Positions 52,693 through 61,756 of a stretch of 64,000 bases of DNA are shown piece after piece. The position numbers were made by a program, and so were the translations under genes. The stretch is from Pontibacter russatus (GTDB taxonomy: Bacteria; Bacteroidota; Bacteroidia; Cytophagales; Hymenobacteraceae). The notes beneath the pieces were generated by a model. That model searched no databases, had not been told where the DNA came from, and saw only the letters and a list, made by a program, of their open reading frames with translations. The DNA lies in the NCBI RefSeq assembly GCF_009931655.1, contig NZ_CP047984.1, positions 2,683,001-2,747,000 on the forward strand, read 5' to 3'. Each line of letters starts with the position of its first letter. Position 1 is the first letter of the stretch.

Positions 52693-52987
52693 TTTTCTTC
52701 TCCGATTTCAGACTGCAAAGATACGAAATTGCAGTGTAGTTTCTTTCATACAATTCCGGCGAAGAAGTTGTTCAATCGCCGTAAATCATTCTTTCTTATA
52801 ACCTTGCCGCCCCCGTTTCTAGTTTCAGTTGGCGCGGCTTCCGCCCTAAATCCGGCCCCTTCCCGGCAAAGCAGCCTTAAACTTGCGCCATTTTGCTGCA
52901 TGTCTCGCCTGAAACGATTAATTTTGCACCCGGAAACCAAAAGGATTTCCCGTAACAGATTTTCAACGCTAAAGAACGTATTTATAT

Positions 52988-53308
52988 ATGGCCGTTATAC
53001 AAGCAACCGACACAGATTTTAACGAGATACTCACCTCAAACCAGAAAGTGGTGGTGAAATACTACGCTGACTGGTGCGGCAACTGCCGCCTGTTCGCCCC
53101 CAAGTTCAAGCGCATGTCCGACGACGAGCAGCTCGCAGGCGTCGCTTTCGTGGACGTGAACGCCGAAAAGAGCCCGGAGGCCCGCAAGAAGGCCGGCGTG
53201 ACCAACCTGCCGTTCTTCGCCGTTTTCAAAGACGGGCAACTGGTAGACACCGTGGCCGCCAGCAAGGAAGAGGCCGTTCGTAACCTGGTACAGAAATTAA
53301 ACGCATAG
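52988..53308 (+). CDS. Thioredoxin-like protein with CGNC active site
   Basis: 106 residues with a full thioredoxin fold: FNEILTSNQKVVVKYYADWCGNCRLFAPKFKRM (active-site Cys30/Cys33), AFVDVNAEKSPEARKKAGVTNLPFF with cis-Pro, and KDGQLVDTVAASKE. CGNC instead of CGPC usually lowers the redox potential. It may serve a special partner rather than general reduction. The next gene begins 7 bases later, an operon, and encodes a DUF6952-type protein often found with such thioredoxins. Confidence 0.9.
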   Translation: MAVIQATDTDFNEILTSNQKVVVKYYADWCGNCRLFAPKFKRMSDDEQLAGVAFVDVNAEKSPEARKKAGVTNLPFFAVFKDGQLVDTVAASKEEAVRNLVQKLNA

Positions 53309-53315
53309 CCCCATC

Positions 53316-53558
53316 ATGAAAATACCTGCCATAAAAAAACTTGTTGAGAACAACACCCTGGAAGAGCTGATGGCCGCCGAGGCCGCCATCGTGGACGAGC
53401 AGCAGCCCGCCATAGAGGTAGAGGGCGAGGACGAAGGCGAGCAACTGACGCACGTGCTGGCCGCCGTCTGGATACTGAACGAGATGGGAGACAACGGCAC
53501 CGACTTTAAATCCGCCCTGCGCATGTACACTCAGAAAGTGCGCGTTTCCATCAGCTAA
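53316..53558 (+). CDS. Small acidic protein (DUF6952-like)
   Basis: 80 residues: KIPAIKKLVENNTLEELMAAEAAIVDEQQ, a highly acidic middle (IEVEGEDEGEQ), then LTHVLAAVWILNEMGDNGTDFKSALRMYTQKVR. No signal peptide or membrane span. Bacteroidota genomes keep such a gene right behind a CGNC thioredoxin, suggesting a joint role that is not known. Transcribed with the thioredoxin gene; its stop is 21 bases before a strong terminator. Confidence 0.75.
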   Translation: MKIPAIKKLVENNTLEELMAAEAAIVDEQQPAIEVEGEDEGEQLTHVLAAVWILNEMGDNGTDFKSALRMYTQKVRVSIS

Positions 53559-53578
53559 AAGCTACCCCTATATATAAA

Positions 53579-53618
53579 GCAGCAGGCCCGGAGTTATATA
53601 TGGCTCCGGGCCTGCTGT
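53579..53618. terminator. Bidirectional intrinsic terminator
   Basis: 13-base GC-rich arms (53581-53593 and 53604-53616) with an ATATAT loop. Ends the thioredoxin operon. Confidence 0.8.
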
Positions 53619-53706
53619 ATATATAGATAAAGTCTGTGGCTGCCAAAGTTTAAAAATTCTGCATAGCACTTTTAACCACACATTAGGTTTATAGTCGGAT
53701 TTGATT

Positions 53707-54243
53707 TCAAGCAGACCCATTTATATTGAGATCAAAAAGCTCCTTGGTTGTGAGATTAGCTTTTATCTCCCAATAGTAACTACAGCCATCCAGCGTCATT
53801 TCTCGTTGTCTTTTCCAGTTAACATCGTCCGGCTCTTCATATCCCTTCAACCTGTCGATAATCGTGTACCTGTCCCAGCTTAAATTGATATAAATGATTT
53901 GCTCCCCAGCTTCATTTATATAGCCAAAATATTGACGCCTGTAGTTGCCAAGATTCTTGTGAAGGATAGGGCAACCCCCACCTTGGTTCAGCATAGGGTT
54001 ATTCTCTTTCTTTATTTCAGACCGCAGAATCTTTTCTGCTGCGGAAATATCTTCAATCGAAGGAGTAAATCGAATTCTTTCGAAGCTACATAAAAAGCAC
54101 GGTGCGTTCTCCTTGAAGATTATGCCCCTGTATTTCCCGTTACTTATCAATATTGTTCCATCGGTGGGCTTCTCTATAACTTCCAAGCTGCCTGTACAGG
54201 AAAACAGCAAGAGCATGAGGATATATGACAGATTCCTATTCAT
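53707..54243 (-). CDS. Lipoprotein, AT-rich, unknown function
   Basis: 178 residues with lipobox LFSC (Cys16). The mature protein has a compact pattern: GIIFKENAPCFLCSFERIRFTP, GGCPILHKNLGNYRRQYFGYINEAGEQIIYINLSW, and a C-terminal MTLDGCSYYWEIKANLTTKELFDL. The LDGCSYYWE motif near the end is shared with small Bacteroidota lipoproteins of unknown role. AT content is clearly above its neighbours, which suggests recent arrival. It converges on the thioredoxin operon across its terminator. Confidence 0.65.
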   Translation of the reverse strand: MNRNLSYILMLLLFSCTGSLEVIEKPTDGTILISNGKYRGIIFKENAPCFLCSFERIRFTPSIEDISAAEKILRSEIKKENNPMLNQGGGCPILHKNLGNYRRQYFGYINEAGEQIIYINLSWDRYTIIDRLKGYEEPDDVNWKRQREMTLDGCSYYWEIKANLTTKELFDLNINGSA

Positions 54244-54337
54244 TCAATTTACTACAAACAAACTTAAGGAGGGGCAACTTTCAGGCAGCATCCCAAGAGT
54301 TAAGGCATCATATTCTCATATCTCCTTCTCCTTTACA

Positions 54338-54949
54338 TTACAGGTTGTTCTTGGCGAAGTACTCCTCGGCCATTTTACCGCCCTGCTCGGTGCAGATGCC
54401 CCGCACGTAGTAGAGGTAGATGCTCCGGAACACCTCCGGCAGGCTGTACTTGGCAGGCGGGAAAATGAGGGGGTTGATCATCATGAAAAACTGCTCCAGG
54501 ATAATTTTGGTGACCAGTTGCAGGTTGATGTCCCGCCGGAAGTAGCCCTGCAAAATGCCCCGGTTGAGAATTTCGGTGTTCAGGTGCTGCGAGTAGTTGC
54601 TCAGGTAATCCAGCGTCAGCGCCCATGCCTCGGGGTAGTGCTGCTGCATATCGCTTATAAAGAGCGGGTTTATCGTCTGCATCTGGGCGATGCCGTTCCG
54701 CAGCAGGAGCATGATTTCCTCCACCGGGTTGCTGGCAGTTGCCAGCAGCAGCCGCTGCTCCTCCTTCTGCTTTGCTATGTCAAAAAGCGTCACCCGCTTC
54801 ACCAGGTCTGCCTTGCTGCGGAACAACTCGTGGTAGGTCGACTTGCGGATGTCCAGTTTCCGGATGAGGTCTTCCTCCGCGTTCGCCTCTATTCCTTCTG
54901 CCCTGAAGATGCGCAGCGTCTCCCCCAAGATTGTTTCTGATAAAGTCAT
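54338..54949 (-). CDS. TetR/AcrR-family transcriptional regulator
   Basis: 203 residues from MTLSETILGETLRIF; an upstream ATG adds 21 unconserved residues. The N-terminal helix-turn-helix (about 20-45, GIEANAEEDLIRKLDIRKSTYHELFRSK) and the tetR-like C-terminal ligand-binding part (EQFFMMINPLIFPPAKYSLP) are visible. It lies right downstream of the cruF/crtD carotenoid genes and is read in the same direction, so it may control them or be controlled with them. The ligand is unknown. Confidence 0.8.
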   Translation of the reverse strand: MTLSETILGETLRIFRAEGIEANAEEDLIRKLDIRKSTYHELFRSKADLVKRVTLFDIAKQKEEQRLLLATASNPVEEIMLLLRNGIAQMQTINPLFISDMQQHYPEAWALTLDYLSNYSQHLNTEILNRGILQGYFRRDINLQLVTKIILEQFFMMINPLIFPPAKYSLPEVFRSIYLYYVRGICTEQGGKMAEEYFAKNNL

Positions 54950-55104
54950 ATATAGCTGCTCTGCCCTGTGAAATGCGGGATGCCCTGTGGCGCTACAAAA
55001 ATATCCGCGCAAAGCTATCCTATCCCGAAGTTAAAGAAATCCGGCAAATATAAAAGCAATCAATCACTTACAGAATTGCTATTCTCCGCTTTACACAGGA
55101 ACCG

Positions 55105-55794
55105 TCATAACAGGCTGAAGAGGCATATAAAAAAGATCAGCTGCACAAGGTACACGTACGGGGCCAGCCTGTTCTGCTTAAAAATATTTGCCCTCTGGAA
55201 GTACAGTTGCAGCAACAGCGCCACTCCAAACCAGCCGATGAAGTTGGAGACAGGGATATGGTTGCCCTGCCAGCTCCAGAAATCGTAGCGCATGGCGACG
55301 GGCTCGATAAAATAATCCAGCAGCACCATCAGTAGCGCCCCTACCAGCGCCTTTGCCAGCCAGGGCAGCCCGGTATAGTTGCTGATGTGGCCGGTGGCGT
55401 AGACCAGCATCAGCCAGTTGAGCCCGATGAGCAGCGGCACCTCCCACAGCTTCGCGCCCAGCGCCGCTCCGTAGCTGTAGTCCCCGAAGAGCAGGCCCGT
55501 ATGCACCCCCACTACCTCCGACAAAAAGCCCACCGCAAACACCGCCGCCGCAAAAAGCGCGAAGGCGCCGTTCCAGTGCCGGTGGAAGCTGAAAAGCAGC
55601 GCATTCGTGAGCAGCAGGTTCATCGGCGTCAGCTGCTGAAAATACTCCGGGTCGCCGCTCCACAGCAGGCCCCACAAGCCTACGCCATGGAAGATGAGGA
55701 GCACCGCCAGCGCAAGGGGCAGGGCATATCGTTTGTATCGCTGCAAGGCACTTGGGAAGGCAGAAATTCGCTGTGTGGTTTCGGGCATATACAA
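55105..55794 (-). CDS. cruF: Carotenoid 1',2'-hydratase-like protein (CruF)
   Basis: An integral membrane protein of about 229 residues with seven hydrophobic segments. Conserved blocks: GDPEYFQQLTPMNLLLTNALLFSFHRHW, FAVGFLSEVVGVHTGLLFGDYSYG, LLMVLLDYFIEPVAMRYDFWSWQGN and HIPVSNFIGWFG. These are CruF signatures; CruF adds water to the psi-end of carotenoids, giving 1'-hydroxy products. It is adjacent to a CrtD-type desaturase and follows the order expected for hydroxylated, desaturated carotenoid synthesis. A start two codons later (MPETTQ) is equally plausible. Confidence 0.88.
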   Translation of the reverse strand: MYMPETTQRISAFPSALQRYKRYALPLALAVLLIFHGVGLWGLLWSGDPEYFQQLTPMNLLLTNALLFSFHRHWNGAFALFAAAVFAVGFLSEVVGVHTGLLFGDYSYGAALGAKLWEVPLLIGLNWLMLVYATGHISNYTGLPWLAKALVGALLMVLLDYFIEPVAMRYDFWSWQGNHIPVSNFIGWFGVALLLQLYFQRANIFKQNRLAPYVYLVQLIFFICLFSLL

Positions 55795-55866
55795 AGCAAC
55801 ACAAATTGCAAAACAAAATGTTTTTGGCGGCTCCCGGATTATGACGGCAGCCGGGTTTGTATGCTG

Positions 55867-57351
55867 CTATACTTCTTCTATCGGTAACACGGCGGGTACC
55901 AAATCCCCCACTATTTTGGCTGAAAGCAGGCACAGGGGGATACCGCCGCCCGGGTGTACGCTGCCGCCGCAGAAATAAAGCCCCTCTATCTGCGAACTGA
56001 AGTTCGGGTGGCGCAGGAAGGCGGCCATCCTGTTGTTGGAACTGCTGCCATACAGGGAACCGGCAAAAGACGAGGTGCGGTGCCCGATCAGCAGCGGGTC
56101 CAGCACCTGTTCCTGCTCAATCAGCGGCTCTATGTCTGTGTGCAGCATCCGGCTCAGTTTCCCTAAGACGCTTGCTCTGGTGGCGGCGATCAGTTGCTGC
56201 CAGTCCTGGCCCTGGTCGTGCGGCACGTTCACCATCACAAACCAGTTCTCGCAGCCGGGCGGGGCATCGCCCGGCTCCAGCTTGGAAGTAATGTTTATAT
56301 ATACCGTGGGGTCTGGGCTGATGGTCTTTCGCCGGAAAATGTGCTCAAACTCCTCCTTGTAGTCTTTGCTGAAGAAGATATTGTGCAGGTGCAGGTCCCG
56401 GAACTGTCGCCGGATGCCCCAGTAATAGACAAGCGCCGAGCTGGAGCGCGGTTGCTGCAGCGTTTTCTCCGGGGCCGGGTGGTCGGGGAGGAGCCTGCGG
56501 TAGGTGGGCACCACGTCCATGTTGCTCACCACCACATCCGCGTTAAAATTGCCGTGCTTCGTTTGCACGCTCATCACCTTGCCCGCCAGCGTCACAATCT
56601 GCCCCACCGGTTCGCCATACCGGAACTCCACGCCCAGTTCCTCCGCCAGCTTCACCAGGCTGGCCGCAATGGCATACATGCCGCCCTCCGGGTAAAAAGC
56701 CCCGAGGTTGTGCTCGAGGTGCGGAATGATGTTGAGCGTGCCCGGCGCCTGGTAAGGGTCGGAGCCGTTGTAGGTGGCGAAGCGGTCCAGGAGCTGCACG
56801 AAGCGCTGGTCTTTGAACTTCCTGGCGTTGGCGTCGTGCATCGAGGTGGTCAGGCCGAGATCGGAGAGGCAGCCGAGCGCCTTCAGCACATCCGGGCTCA
56901 GGTAGGTGCGCGCCTTGTGCAGCGATTTGCCCAGGAAAGTGTCGGCGGTGCCGTTATACAGCCGCCTGCTGCGGGCCAGCACCGCCAACACGTCCTGCGC
57001 CGGCACCCCGAGTTGCCGCTCCGCCTCCCGGGCAAATTCCTGCTGGTCAGCGTAGGCTTTCAGGCGGCTGCCGTCGGGCCAGAAGTAGTGCGTAATCGGG
57101 TTGAGGCGGGTGTAGGAGAAGGAATCCGTTGGGTTGCGCCCTGCCAACTCAAAAAGCTCATCCACGAGGTGGGGCAGCGTGAACAGCGAAGGGCCGGCAT
57201 CGAAGCGGTAGCCGCCCAGCCAGAACTCCTGCATCTTGCCGCCAAAGCTGTCGTTGGCCTCGTACACCGTCACCTGGTAGCCCTTCACAGCCAGCCGGAT
57301 GGACGCCGCGATTCCCCCGATTCCTGCTCCGACGATGGCTGCTTTCTTCAT
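55867..57351 (-). CDS. crtD: 1-hydroxycarotenoid 3,4-desaturase type (CrtD), phytoene-desaturase family
   Basis: A flavin enzyme that adds double bonds to carotenoids. 494 residues with an N-terminal Rossmann FAD site (MKKAAIVGAGIGGIAASIRLA, about 1-21), the family block YEANDSFGGKMQEFWLGGYRFDAGPSLFTLP, and the C-terminal substrate/FAD motif LYFCGGSVHPGGGIPLCLLSAK. CrtI, CrtN and CrtD are similar; pairing with CruF and the GGKMQEFW motif favour CrtD. The genes are about 70 bases apart and read as one unit. Confidence 0.85.
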   Translation of the reverse strand: MKKAAIVGAGIGGIAASIRLAVKGYQVTVYEANDSFGGKMQEFWLGGYRFDAGPSLFTLPHLVDELFELAGRNPTDSFSYTRLNPITHYFWPDGSRLKAYADQQEFAREAERQLGVPAQDVLAVLARSRRLYNGTADTFLGKSLHKARTYLSPDVLKALGCLSDLGLTTSMHDANARKFKDQRFVQLLDRFATYNGSDPYQAPGTLNIIPHLEHNLGAFYPEGGMYAIAASLVKLAEELGVEFRYGEPVGQIVTLAGKVMSVQTKHGNFNADVVVSNMDVVPTYRRLLPDHPAPEKTLQQPRSSSALVYYWGIRRQFRDLHLHNIFFSKDYKEEFEHIFRRKTISPDPTVYINITSKLEPGDAPPGCENWFVMVNVPHDQGQDWQQLIAATRASVLGKLSRMLHTDIEPLIEQEQVLDPLLIGHRTSSFAGSLYGSSSNNRMAAFLRHPNFSSQIEGLYFCGGSVHPGGGIPLCLLSAKIVGDLVPAVLPIEEV

Positions 57352-57464
57352 GCTTTTATGTACGGAATTTGCTCTCTTGTACAGCTAACTGCACGGGCCG
57401 GAAAAGGTTTTGCCGGGATGTGGCAACACCTCCCGGCGTGTGACGGACTTATATAAAAAGCCCG

Positions 57465-57908
57465 TTAATGGGCCTTCCCGAACACCTTCCGGTACATAGG
57501 CTTGCGCATGGAGAACTGCCCCAGCATAAGCGGGTAGAGCAGCAGGTCCAGGGCTTTGATACCGGTGCTGTAGGTGATGATGTCGTGGATAACGGCGCCG
57601 CTGCCGTTTCGGGTGACGAGGTGCCTGTGGTGCCAGTAGCGCAGGGGAGGAGGCAGTTGCTGGCCCTGGTCCACAAACCAGGCTTCCGTTTCTGTTACTT
57701 CGCGTTCGGTGATCAGGCTGGTCCAGCGGAAGGATTTTAGGCCCGTTTGCAGTTCCACCCCCACCACGTCGCCGGGCATGCTGCCGTCGAAGCGCAGCAG
57801 CTTCAGGCGCGGGTAGGGCGGCGACAGCCTCCGGAACAGCTGCTCATCAAACGCGTTGAACACGGTCATATAGTCCTGTGCTACCGCTGTTTTCAGGTGG
57901 ATTTGCAT
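57465..57908 (-). CDS. SRPBCC-family protein, first gene of carotenoid unit
   Basis: 147 residues with the SRPBCC (START-like) layout: a first strand MQIHLKTAVAQDYMTVFNAFDEQLFR, SMPGDVVGVELQTGLKSFRWTSLI, GQQLPPPLRYWHHRHLVTRNGSG, and a C-terminal long helix ALDLLLYPLMLGQFSMRKPMYRKV. SRPBCC proteins bind hydrophobic ligands. Position just before crtD and cruF suggests a lipid or carotenoid carrier, but no substrate is proven. No signal peptide. Confidence 0.7.
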   Translation of the reverse strand: MQIHLKTAVAQDYMTVFNAFDEQLFRRLSPPYPRLKLLRFDGSMPGDVVGVELQTGLKSFRWTSLITEREVTETEAWFVDQGQQLPPPLRYWHHRHLVTRNGSGAVIHDIITYSTGIKALDLLLYPLMLGQFSMRKPMYRKVFGKAH

Positions 57909-57927
57909 ATATGCTTGCTGATTGTCT

Positions 57928-57965
57928 CAGACGCTCGCAGGAGCTGCGCACACTGCGAGGTCTTT
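57928..57965. repeat. Distant REP copy
   Basis: CAGACGCTCGCAGGAG to CTGCGAGGTCTTT, clearly the same REP family as the copies around the RAYT gene 26 kb away. It lies between the carotenoid unit and the AT-rich membrane-protein gene. Confidence 0.75.
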
Positions 57966-57993
57966 CTGCTTAAACTTACTCCTGAAGCGAAAG

Positions 57994-58623
57994 TTAGTCT
58001 ATATGCTTTTGAATCTCCTTTAATGCCTGATGCTTTAGTTCGTGAAATCTCTTCAATATTTTATTGATATCATTATGCCATTCCATGCGCAAAAGATTAT
58101 CACGGACAGGATTATATATATTCCCCTGCATACTTTTCCTTGTTTCTTCTATCTTATCAAGTTCAGCCCTGTACTTATCTGTTCTTACTCCTAAATCCTC
58201 TACTATATATAATGTCTCCTTCAGGACGTTATTTTCTTTGATACCATCGAACAGATAGGTGTCATTACTAAGAATGAAACTGATGACCTCATTCTTTTTG
58301 TTTAAAAGAGCACTTACTAAACCTTCAACATTAGGCTCACTAACCATTTCATTGATTAGCAGTTCCGAAATGCTGTTTAGCAATTTTTGAAAGTCTTTGT
58401 ACTCATTATGTCTTAGTGCTGTTTTATTTCTAACAGCTTGAATCTTGATGTTCAACACTACCTGAAAAACGGCAAATACTAACCCTAAAGATGATAACAA
58501 GAAAGTAATAGACTTTTCTTTATCCCACTGAAAACCGAAGTTAAAATATGCAACAAGTGATATAATGAAAATACCCCCTACTAAAATTGATGTAGGAAGA
58601 ATGTATGGCGTAATTTTTTTCAC
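57994..58623 (-). CDS. Membrane protein, AT-rich, unknown function
   Basis: 209 residues with two N-terminal hydrophobic segments (about 8-28 and 40-60), the rest a long helical cytosolic region (KDFQKLLNSISELLINEM, KETLYIVEDLGVRTDKYRAELDKIEETRK). It resembles small membrane-plus-helix proteins seen near defence or mobile genes, but no family is recognised. AT content far exceeds its neighbours (a carotenoid unit and a SNF2 helicase), so recent acquisition is likely. A REP copy flanks its 3' side. Confidence 0.6.
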   Translation of the reverse strand: MKKITPYILPTSILVGGIFIISLVAYFNFGFQWDKEKSITFLLSSLGLVFAVFQVVLNIKIQAVRNKTALRHNEYKDFQKLLNSISELLINEMVSEPNVEGLVSALLNKKNEVISFILSNDTYLFDGIKENNVLKETLYIVEDLGVRTDKYRAELDKIEETRKSMQGNIYNPVRDNLLRMEWHNDINKILKRFHELKHQALKEIQKHID

Positions 58624-58636
58624 AAGCTAGCAGCTA

Positions 58637-61576
58637 TTAACTTAACAGGTTGTCGATGTCGGCTTTCGTGAGGCTCTTGATGATGGTTTCGTCGGTGCTG
58701 ATGAGGTCTGTCACCAGTTGGATTTTGCGGTTCTGCAGCGCCAGTATCTTTTCCTCCACGGAGTCTTTGGTGATGAACTTGTAGGTGAACACCTTGTTCT
58801 GTTGCCCGATGCGGTGGGCGCGGTCCACGGCCTGCGCCTCTACGGCCGGGTTCCACCACGGGTCCAGGATAAACACATAGTCTGCAGCGGTCAGGTTCAG
58901 GCCCACGCCGCCAGCTTTGAGCGAAATCAGAAAAACCCGTATGCTCTCGTCCTGTTGAAATCGCTCCACCTGCTCCTGCCGGTTCCGGGTGTTGCCATCC
59001 AGGTAGGCGTAGGTGATGTGCCGCTCGTTCAGCACTTTCCGGATAATTTCGAGGTGCTTCACAAACTGGCTGAAGATAAGCACTTTGTGCCCCTTTGCCA
59101 CCACGCTCCGGGTCATGCGCACCACCTCCTTCATCTTGCCCGATTCGCCTTCGTAGCCGGGGTCCGTCATCAGCGGGTGGTTCGCAATCTGGCGCAGCTT
59201 GGTGAGGCCCTGCAAGAGCATGAACTGCGTGTTCCCCGGCCCGTGCTCCTCCAGGTTCGTCAGAATCTTGTTGCGGTAGTAGGATTTTGTCTCCTCGTAG
59301 GCCTGCTCCTGCTCCTCTGTCATTTTGCAGAAGGTGGTGTGCTCTATCTTCTCGGGCAGCTCTTTGGCCACCTGCGACTTGTGCCGGCGCAGGATAAACG
59401 GCTTGATGAGCGCGTGCAGGCGGCGCGTCTTGTGCTCGTCCTTCTGTTTCTCAATCGGCTTCAGAAACTCCTTCCGGAAAAAGTGCTGGTTGCCCAGCAG
59501 GCCGGGGTTGATGAACGACATCTGCGCCCACAAGTCCATGGTGCTGTTCTCCACCGGCGTACCCGTCAGAATCAGCCGGTGCCGCGACTTTAGCGAGCGC
59601 ACGGCGCGGGAGGTGCTGGAATCCGGGTTTTTGATGGCCTGCGACTCGTCGAGGATGATATAGTCGAAGTAGTAGGTCTTGAGCAGCTCCGCATCGAGGC
59701 GCACAATGCCGTAGGAAGTCAGGATAACGTCATAGTCCTGGAACTGCGCCACGTTTTTGTCGCGGTAAGTGCCGGTGTAGGTCAGGATGCGGAGGCTGGG
59801 GGTGAACTTCTGCGCCTCGTTCAGCCAGTTATATACCAACGAGGTGGGCATGGCCAGCAACGAGGCGGTTCCGGCGCCGCTCTCCTTGCGCTGCAGCAGC
59901 ATGGCGAGCGTCTGCACAGTCTTTCCCAGGCCCATGTCGTCGGCCAGGCAGCCCCCGAACTTGTAGTTCTGCACAAAGTGCAGCCAGTTGTAGCCCGCTT
60001 TCTGGTACGGCCGCAGCTCACCCACAAAACCCTCCGGCATCGGCTGGTCCTCAATCGTTTCGAACTCGCGCAGTTTCTCCAGCTTCCTTGACATCACCAC
60101 GGTAGCCAGGTTGCCCTCCTGCAGGTCGTTTACCAGCGCCATGTGGTGCTTCCGCAGCGTCAGGTGGTCTTCGCCCTCCGAAAAGGCAAATAGTTCGATA
60201 TACTGCGTGAACCACTCTTCCGGGATGATGGCCACCTGCCCGTTCGGCAGCAGGAACTCATTATTTTTGGTGAGGATATGGTTTTTGAGGCGGATAAACG
60301 GAATCTCGAACTCCCCGAAGCGCACGGTGCCATATATATCGAACCAGTCGTTTTTTTCGGTGATGCCTACATCCAGCGTAATCTCCCCGATAAAGTAGTT
60401 TTTGCCGCTCTTCTCCGACTGCCGCACCGTAAAGCCCAACTCTTCCAACTCCGCCAGGTTGTTGCTCAGCCACGCGAAGGCATCGCTCTTGTCCAGTACC
60501 GCCTGCCCGTTCTTCACCTCCAGCGCGCGCTTGTTCAGCTCTTTGGTAAAGGTCTTCTCGTGGCTGAGGTCGCGGATAAGCTTGTGGAATATATAGGACT
60601 CCGCTGTTTTCTCCATGCTCACGCTGATGCGCTTGCCCGCCGTTTGGGTATGCACCATATACTCGCCGTACTTAAACGACAGGTCGAAAAGTATCTTGCT
60701 CGTAAGCACGGTTCCGCGCTCAGCCCGGCCATCGCCGTTGCCGCCGTTGGCTTTGGCAACAGGTGCCTCGGCGGCGGCTATCTCCGAAAAGGTAAGGTAA
60801 GGGCTTGGCGTGTATTTCTCCGCCCTGATGTCGAAGCCCTTGGCATGCACGTCGAACAACTCCACCAGCGGCGCCACAAACTTGCTGTAGTAATTTTCCT
60901 CCACCGAGCGGGGCACCACAATAAACTTCTTGTTGAGAAAGGGCTGCAGCTTTTTCCCGTCCACCTCCTTCTCGAAGCTATAGATCACATCGTTCAGCAT
61001 CAGCCAGGCAGGCTCATAGCATATAAGCGCGGCGTTGCGGTACTGGAACTCAAGCTTCTGCCCGGCGTATTTCAGGGTGGGGAAGTAATGGGTGTTGTCG
61101 GGGTTGCGCATGAAGTGAAACAGCACCGTCGCCTTCTCTGGTGCTATGCGAACGCGCCTCCAGGTGGGCTCTCCGTCCTTGCCCATGATGAAGGTCATCT
61201 TGTTGCGGAGCAGCTCCAGTATTTTGCCCATGCGCCCCTGTACATAGTGGCCGATGGTTTCCTGCAGCGCCTTGTCGCCCTTCTCCGGGTCATATACCTT
61301 CAGGAAGAAGTCAACGGTTGTCATGCGCTTGGGAGAGAAGCGCTTCAGCACTGCCTCCTGCTGCACCTGGTCTATCAGCGTGATAAGTTTGAAATCGTCG
61401 GCGTCGAGGCGCGCGGAGAACTCGTCCGCATTTTTGGCGGAGATGTTCTGGTGCTGCAACGTAAGGTGCCCTTTTGAGTTGACCTGCACCACGAAGGATT
61501 CAAACAGGTACCCCAGGTACTCATGCTCGAAGAGCGAGTAAATCACCTGAAAAGGCTGCGTGGTGTAGACTTCCAT
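58637..61576 (-). CDS. SWI2/SNF2-type helicase-like ATPase
   Basis: Translocates along DNA, probably to move bound proteins. 979 residues from the ATG beginning MEVYTTQPFQVIYSLFEHEY; an upstream start adds nine. The N-terminal 440 residues are of unknown fold. The helicase core follows: GCLADDMGLGKTVQTLAMLL (Walker A), DYIILDESQAIKN (DExQ instead of DEAH), LTGTPVENSTMDLWAQMSF, and the C-terminal half with LDPWWNPAVEAQAVDRAHRIGQ, a clear SNF2 motif VI. RapA/HepA-like in layout. No restriction or defence partner is adjacent, so a housekeeping role in transcription or repair is most likely. Confidence 0.92.
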   Translation of the reverse strand: MEVYTTQPFQVIYSLFEHEYLGYLFESFVVQVNSKGHLTLQHQNISAKNADEFSARLDADDFKLITLIDQVQQEAVLKRFSPKRMTTVDFFLKVYDPEKGDKALQETIGHYVQGRMGKILELLRNKMTFIMGKDGEPTWRRVRIAPEKATVLFHFMRNPDNTHYFPTLKYAGQKLEFQYRNAALICYEPAWLMLNDVIYSFEKEVDGKKLQPFLNKKFIVVPRSVEENYYSKFVAPLVELFDVHAKGFDIRAEKYTPSPYLTFSEIAAAEAPVAKANGGNGDGRAERGTVLTSKILFDLSFKYGEYMVHTQTAGKRISVSMEKTAESYIFHKLIRDLSHEKTFTKELNKRALEVKNGQAVLDKSDAFAWLSNNLAELEELGFTVRQSEKSGKNYFIGEITLDVGITEKNDWFDIYGTVRFGEFEIPFIRLKNHILTKNNEFLLPNGQVAIIPEEWFTQYIELFAFSEGEDHLTLRKHHMALVNDLQEGNLATVVMSRKLEKLREFETIEDQPMPEGFVGELRPYQKAGYNWLHFVQNYKFGGCLADDMGLGKTVQTLAMLLQRKESGAGTASLLAMPTSLVYNWLNEAQKFTPSLRILTYTGTYRDKNVAQFQDYDVILTSYGIVRLDAELLKTYYFDYIILDESQAIKNPDSSTSRAVRSLKSRHRLILTGTPVENSTMDLWAQMSFINPGLLGNQHFFRKEFLKPIEKQKDEHKTRRLHALIKPFILRRHKSQVAKELPEKIEHTTFCKMTEEQEQAYEETKSYYRNKILTNLEEHGPGNTQFMLLQGLTKLRQIANHPLMTDPGYEGESGKMKEVVRMTRSVVAKGHKVLIFSQFVKHLEIIRKVLNERHITYAYLDGNTRNRQEQVERFQQDESIRVFLISLKAGGVGLNLTAADYVFILDPWWNPAVEAQAVDRAHRIGQQNKVFTYKFITKDSVEEKILALQNRKIQLVTDLISTDETIIKSLTKADIDNLLS

Positions 61577-61756
61577 GCCACAAATCAGTTTTTGGGACAC
61601 CAAATTTAACCTCCACGCGCCTCATTTCCTACCAAAAAAGCACCTTTTCACCACCCCTGCAGCGCCTTTCACCAATTATAGGGCTTTTTACTGTATATTA
61701 TCTCTACCAGCCAGCTATAGCCGCCACAGGTATGATTTTCCGGGAAAGGAGGGGAG

